The position numbers and the translations under genes were made by a program. The notes beneath the pieces were generated by a model, which was not told where the DNA came from, did no database searches, and was given only the letters and a program-made list of their open reading frames with translations. This document shows, in pieces, positions 60,358 to 64,000 of a stretch of DNA of 64,000 nucleotides. Every line of letters begins with the position of its first letter. Position 1 is the stretch's first letter. This DNA is from Siphonodentalium dalli (lineage: Eukaryota; Mollusca; Scaphopoda; Gadilida; Siphonodentaliidae), in assembly GCA_032622095.1 (NCBI GenBank), contig CP136066.1:131907917-131971916 (forward strand), read 5' to 3'.

Positions 60358-61664
60358 TTAAAATATTCCACCCGTGTAAACGCTACGTTCCCCGCTAATT
60401 TCTATAGAACTATCGTATTCGGCATATACTATTACATTTACTGTATCTGGTAAAGCTGTTGAAAAATTTGCACTTAACCGTGCACTACCTCGCTTGTTTT
60501 GGGTGCCAAACTAAACTATCAGCATTATGATCTGCAGTTAAATCAAAACCGAAAGTTGTAAAACCATTGGCATAATCAAAAAAGCTAACTCTGAAAGATT
60601 GCTCGCAATATAATTTATTTATAGAATTCAAAAATGTGTAATATGAACCTACATATAAATCATCATCGAAAGTTTGTTCGTATTTATGCCCATTCACGGT
60701 TTTACCATTAACAGACAATTCCATTTCGTAGCAATCATAATGTTTAAAATTAAAAGGAGAAGATGCTATAGTACCATTAAATGCTGTATTATCTACTAAA
60801 AATATTAACACTCTCTTAGGAAGAAATGGATCACCCAAAAACAAATCGTCTTTAATCAAGCTTAAAGTCCTAGGTGCTACGCTAAATGTTTTTAACGAAA
60901 CTCTATCCAAAGGATATTGAGCATTGGTTCCACTTAATAACTTTTTGCTTATTTCATTTGAAGTGACATCACTTAACTCTACGGTTCGTACAAACAATTT
61001 AGTATCTGACAGCTCAATCTTATAATCACCAGCACTACCTTGTAAACAAAAAGTAGGCTTTGATCTATGCAGTCTGAGTTTTATGGGTACGTTTGGAATT
61101 AACAATTTTGGTTGATTAAACATGTCCAAATGTAGTTTACCGCATAATTGAAATTTTTTCAATATTACCGTCTTTAATTATTCCAAGTAACTGCCTACCT
61201 CTGGGAATGTCTGCCGGTACATCATCCAAAGTCCCACCTTTCTGAGGTATAAATAAAGTTGTTCTCTCTAATTGATTTTCTCTTGTAGAACTTAAGAAAG
61301 TTTCTATGTAAGATCTATAAGCATAATATCGACCAACTCCACATTCTACACCGTTTAATAATAAATCAGCTCTCTCGAATAAAGAATGAAGAAAATTATT
61401 TATTGGAAAAGCGTGCTGATCGCCTGCAAAAACGGTTCCATCGGTTTTCGATATTTTAACGTCGGTTTGCAAATAACTTTCCGAAAGATCAACATAATGT
61501 GCAGATGGAGACTCTAAAAAGAACTCTAGTACGTTACTATTTGAATAATTTGAATTCGATGGATGTTTCTCTGTAAATGAACCGTCTGTTATAGTTACCA
61601 CAGTAGGTGGAATTTCAAAAACATCCACCTCGCTCTTAGAAACTGGACAGCTGTTGGGATTCAT
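60358..61664 (-). pseudogene. F54H12.2-type major capsid protein, two frame breaks
   Basis: The N-terminal frame (ATG at 61664) carries SKSEVDVFEIPPTVVTITDG and NNFLHSLFERADLLLNG, and the middle frame carries CGKLHLDMFNQPKLL. Both are hallmarks of the invertebrate 'F54H12.2-like' proteins, which established work identifies as double-jelly-roll major capsid proteins of Polintons. The reading changes frame at the A6 run at 61154-61159 and again at the A4 run at 60497-60500. Each shift is by one base in the same direction. The third frame ends with ALPDTVNVIVYAEYDSSIEI and stops at 60358. Length of about 435 codons over all three frames is near normal. Both breaks being in A-runs leaves sequencing error possible. 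Confidence 0.85.
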
Positions 61665-62030
61665 TTATTCAAAAATATCACGTTTTGTTTTTCGTCTCTT
61701 CCTACGTCTTTTTGAAGGAATATCCGAATATTCTTGTAATTTACGTCGTTTTGATGGAATATCCGAATTATATTGTAATTTACGTTTAGGCCGTAAAAGA
61801 TCTAAAGCTGCTTCTTTACCCCGATTTCGAATAGATTCTGATAAATTTTGCCCACTCAATATATCGCTACCAACATTAGAGGCTGTTTCTAAACCTTTTG
61901 TTAAAAGAGATTTTCCCAGATTTTTTGCAATTGACGCAATTGATCTGGCTAATTTACCAAAAATAGAACCAAGTCCGTAACCTCTCTGATACCTATCTCC
62001 TATAAAAATAGGAATAGGACTATTCGCCAT
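61665..62030 (-). CDS. Basic pX-like virion core or membrane-active protein
   Basis: 121 residues, ATG at 62030, with its stop abutting the capsid ATG (TAAATG). N-terminal half: glycine-rich RGYGLGSIFGKLARSIASIA followed by amphipathic helix-forming sequence to about residue 75. C-terminal half: very basic, with KLQ-X2-SDIPSKRR twice and a closing RRKRRKTKR. This glycine/amphipathic plus Lys/Arg tail design, directly upstream of the capsid gene, matches the pX/pVI-like minor virion proteins described for adintoviruses. Assignment rests on layout and composition rather than a strict motif. Confidence 0.65.
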   Translation of the reverse strand: MANSPIPIFIGDRYQRGYGLGSIFGKLARSIASIAKNLGKSLLTKGLETASNVGSDILSGQNLSESIRNRGKEAALDLLRPKRKLQYNSDIPSKRRKLQEYSDIPSKRRRKRRKTKRDIFE

Positions 62031-62083
62031 AACTTTAAATAATGAAACATCTATTTATATACATTTATATTTAATATCAATCC

Positions 62084-62650
62084 TTATCCAATCAAAATGC
62101 GTTTAAATAATAAAACTAGAACAGTTTTACCATAATCCGTCCAAGGAGGTGGCATACCTGTAGAATCACGAATAGATATCGAAATAGTGTCAAAATTCTT
62201 ATGATGTATAGGAAAAAATAGCAAATTTGCGAATTCATAATATGTTGTTGATACAATATCATCAGAACGTGGGCATATTACTTTCAATAATTGTGAATTA
62301 GAATCGCCTACTATACTATGTGTACATATATCTGAATAAATATAAAGAGCGTCTATATGATCCAATTGATTAGTTACAATTAAAAAACAGTCTTTGGATT
62401 TTCCACCGGTATCCTTTAATTTTAGTTGATAATTTTCACGCAAATTAAGAAGATATCCCAATTCAGAAGTCCTTGTAATTTGCAAATCCATCGCCAACGA
62501 ATAACGAGACATGCTTGTATGGTTTGCCATTCTAGTGAAACAAAGGTAGTTCACGTTTTGACGTTTTCTCACCTTAATGTCAATAACTACATCCCCGATT
62601 AAATCCTCAAATATGGTTTGGGACTCTTTCGCATCGATTGAATTCAAACC
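62084..62650 (-). pseudogene. Penton-like minor capsid protein, N-terminus missing
   Basis: About 187 codons are open to a stop at 62084. The C-terminal part (ALYIYSDICTHSIVGDSNSQ, then FDTISISIRDSTGMPPPW) resembles, from memory of the family, the conserved end of the single-jelly-roll protein found beside F54H12.2-type capsids. No ATG opens the frame; it begins at a TTG at 62647 just inside a break where unrelated CAGGGGCC sequence starts, and a TAG precedes it. The usual N-terminal half of the family is therefore lost. A 53-bp gap separates it from the pX-like gene. Confidence 0.65.
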
Positions 62651-63351
62651 AGGGGCCTATACTATAGAATTACAATTGCCGTGTTTCTCCACGTGGACAA
62701 ACTGTCGAATACTATGGATACGATAATTTACAAGTGTGTGCGACTCCCCGTCATTTACAAGAACAGACAAAATCCAGTACTATGGATCTTCGTTTTCTGC
62801 GCGTGGAGGCGAACGCTTGTTAATGGGTAAAGGGAACTTACTCTAATATTATACATAAATGGATATAGTAATGCCTATATACATGTATATTTGAGTCATT
62901 TGGCGAGTGGTTTAGTGGATGTATAAAGTCAATGTTATGATAGGCAATGGGGAACACGATAACTACTTGCGTGCACCATAATCCCAATGGCACAAGCATC
63001 GCGAAAATACACAAACGATTACAACATTTTACGCTGAACACGAGTACAAAATATCGTAAGCGAAAACGCTCTTTATAAGAGATAGATGTTTTATTGACCA
63101 ACATCATAGAACAATAAACTCATGGTCAAATATATTTAACGATGTATGTACGAACACAAAGGGATAGAGACGGATAGAGTGATCACAAATAAACCCCATC
63201 GACAGAAAAACCTACACGTGGTGATTATAGTGTCAGATTGAGCAGGGACATTTTAACTGGTTGTCGTATACGTACGATTTCGATACATGTACAATGGAAT
63301 TGAAAACAAACTGAATTGCCGGAGATAATAGACTGATAAAAATATTTCCAA
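62651..63351. other. Non-coding; possible element end at the left edge
   Basis: From about 62651 rightwards the sequence opens CAGGGGCCTATACTATAGAA (on the plus strand) and repeats ACTATGGAT words near 62713 and 62780, suggesting the end of another insertion that truncated the penton-like gene. One AACGCTCTTTAT box lies at 63065-63076. No gene is supported. Confidence 0.45.
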
Positions 63352-63852
63352 GTTAAAGGTACGGTTGGCCTTGGCGGTGGGTATCCTGTGAAAATATTTC
63401 CACCCGTCAAAAACCGCCACAAACAGAAAGAACAACAAAATGTAGACAGACTTTGTCCGTATACAAATAATAAATATCGCATAAACAGTATGTTATTGTC
63501 ATATATTTGACCATTGTTATGTAAACAAAGGCATAAAACGTTACTTTTCTGGTGTTTGTTTATATTATGATGGTAAACATTAAGAGCGTTCTTTGTTGGT
63601 GAATTCCTGATATGGAACGAATAAAGAGCGTTTATGCCATTTGTGTGTGATTAGCCAGCAGCATTGTACTGTCCTCTGTGACACAATCAGGCTCTTGATT
63701 AGGTAAAATATAGTAAATCTTTATGATAACATGCTGTTTACGCGATGGTCATGGTATATATGAACGAAACTATGCGTTTTAATGTTTTTCTGTTTACGGT
63801 GATTGGAACAAATATAAATATTTTCGACAACTAAGGCCTCACGTGCCTTTAA
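63352..63852 (-). repeat. Dispersed repeat B, copy 2
   Basis: Reverse complement of 32496-33002. Contains the box AACGCTCTTTAT (minus strand) at 63621-63632 and a one-base variant near 63581. Open frames over it mirror those of copy 1 and are not supported as genes. Confidence 0.85.
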
Positions 63853-64000
63853 AAGGGTGAAATATATATTTCAAGTATATTTTCCAAAGGGTCGGTTTAA
63901 CTTTTTGTTTAAGTAGAAACTTAGATTTAACAACCAAAATTACACTGAATGTAGGAAAACATCATACTAGTAGTATAAATTATAATTTGCAGTTACATTA

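Larger units (their letters stand above)
59007..62650 (-). mobile_element. Polinton/adintovirus-like gene block, partial
   Basis: Five neighbouring minus-strand genes or remnants with virion-type functions are packed end to end: penton-like, pX-like, major capsid, adenain protease and zinc knuckle. The block is distinctly AT-rich and starts where a tandem segment is cut (59006). It stops where CCAGGGGCC-type sequence cuts the penton-like gene (about 62650). No protein-primed DNA polymerase, retroviral-type integrase, packaging ATPase or terminal inverted repeats are in the window, so this is a fragment or a minimal satellite-like relative. Confidence 0.8.

Noticed and set aside
1-64000. tRNA, rRNA or CRISPR features
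   Set aside because: No cloverleaf with a convincing T-loop and anticodon, no ribosomal RNA sequence, and the tandem arrays lack unique spacers between short direct repeats.

Overview
This window looks like repeat-dense, intron-bearing animal DNA, most likely from a marine invertebrate and plausibly a mollusc. The reasons are AT-rich non-coding sequence, decayed jockey/CR1-type LINEs, a BED-finger hAT remnant with a normal GT-AG intron, a Polinton/adintovirus-like capsid gene block, and (ACAG)n-tailed interspersed repeats. The taxon is an inference. I see no rRNA, no tRNA, no CRISPR array and no intact host gene. Nearly everything that can be supported is a mobile element, a satellite array or a broken coding remnant.

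Left part (1-17 kb). Two foldback-like elements built from a 140-bp GC-rich satellite lie at 329-3634 and 10612-13123. Each has inverted ends and a 9-bp target-site duplication. The first carries a hAT deletion derivative that still holds a two-exon BED zinc finger. Between them are a 5'-truncated LINE tail (3786-4561), clusters of the palindrome GCGCTTAAGCGC, a terminal-inverted-repeat element that recurs at 35.2 kb, and two copies of a diverged 0.55-kb repeat. From 14.5 kb onward, repeats share a modular plan: a CCCGACGTTGTCCGGG-like head hairpin, a body of 122- or 130-bp subunits, and an (ACAG)n plus TA-rich tail.

Middle (17-37 kb). A 4.8-kb element (17433-22217) with double inverted ends and a TGAG duplication appears to split an older minus-strand coding sequence. 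The two halves lie on either side of it. A broken minus-strand LINE follows at 23278-25560. The stretch from 25.6 to 36.4 kb has no recognisable gene, but it holds hairpins, small minisatellites and dispersed-repeat fragments.

Right part (37-64 kb). A segment beginning at the same base is present four times in tandem (37824, 44113, 55853, 58552). The copies differ mainly in how far an internal array of the 122-bp repeat has expanded (about 4.2, 9.7 and 0.6 kb; the fourth copy is truncated before it). The largest array has a higher-order structure that includes a 1894-bp spacing seen twice. A TTAA-flanked miniature element (37247-37820) abuts the first copy. The last truncated copy runs into an AT-rich virus-derived block (about 59.0-62.65 kb, all genes on the minus strand). 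In transcription order it holds a penton-like remnant, a basic pX-like protein, an F54H12.2-type major capsid gene broken at two A-runs, an adenain-type cysteine protease, and a small zinc-knuckle protein. Its polymerase, integrase and packaging ATPase are absent from the window. The window ends in an inverted copy of a repeat also found at 32.5 kb.
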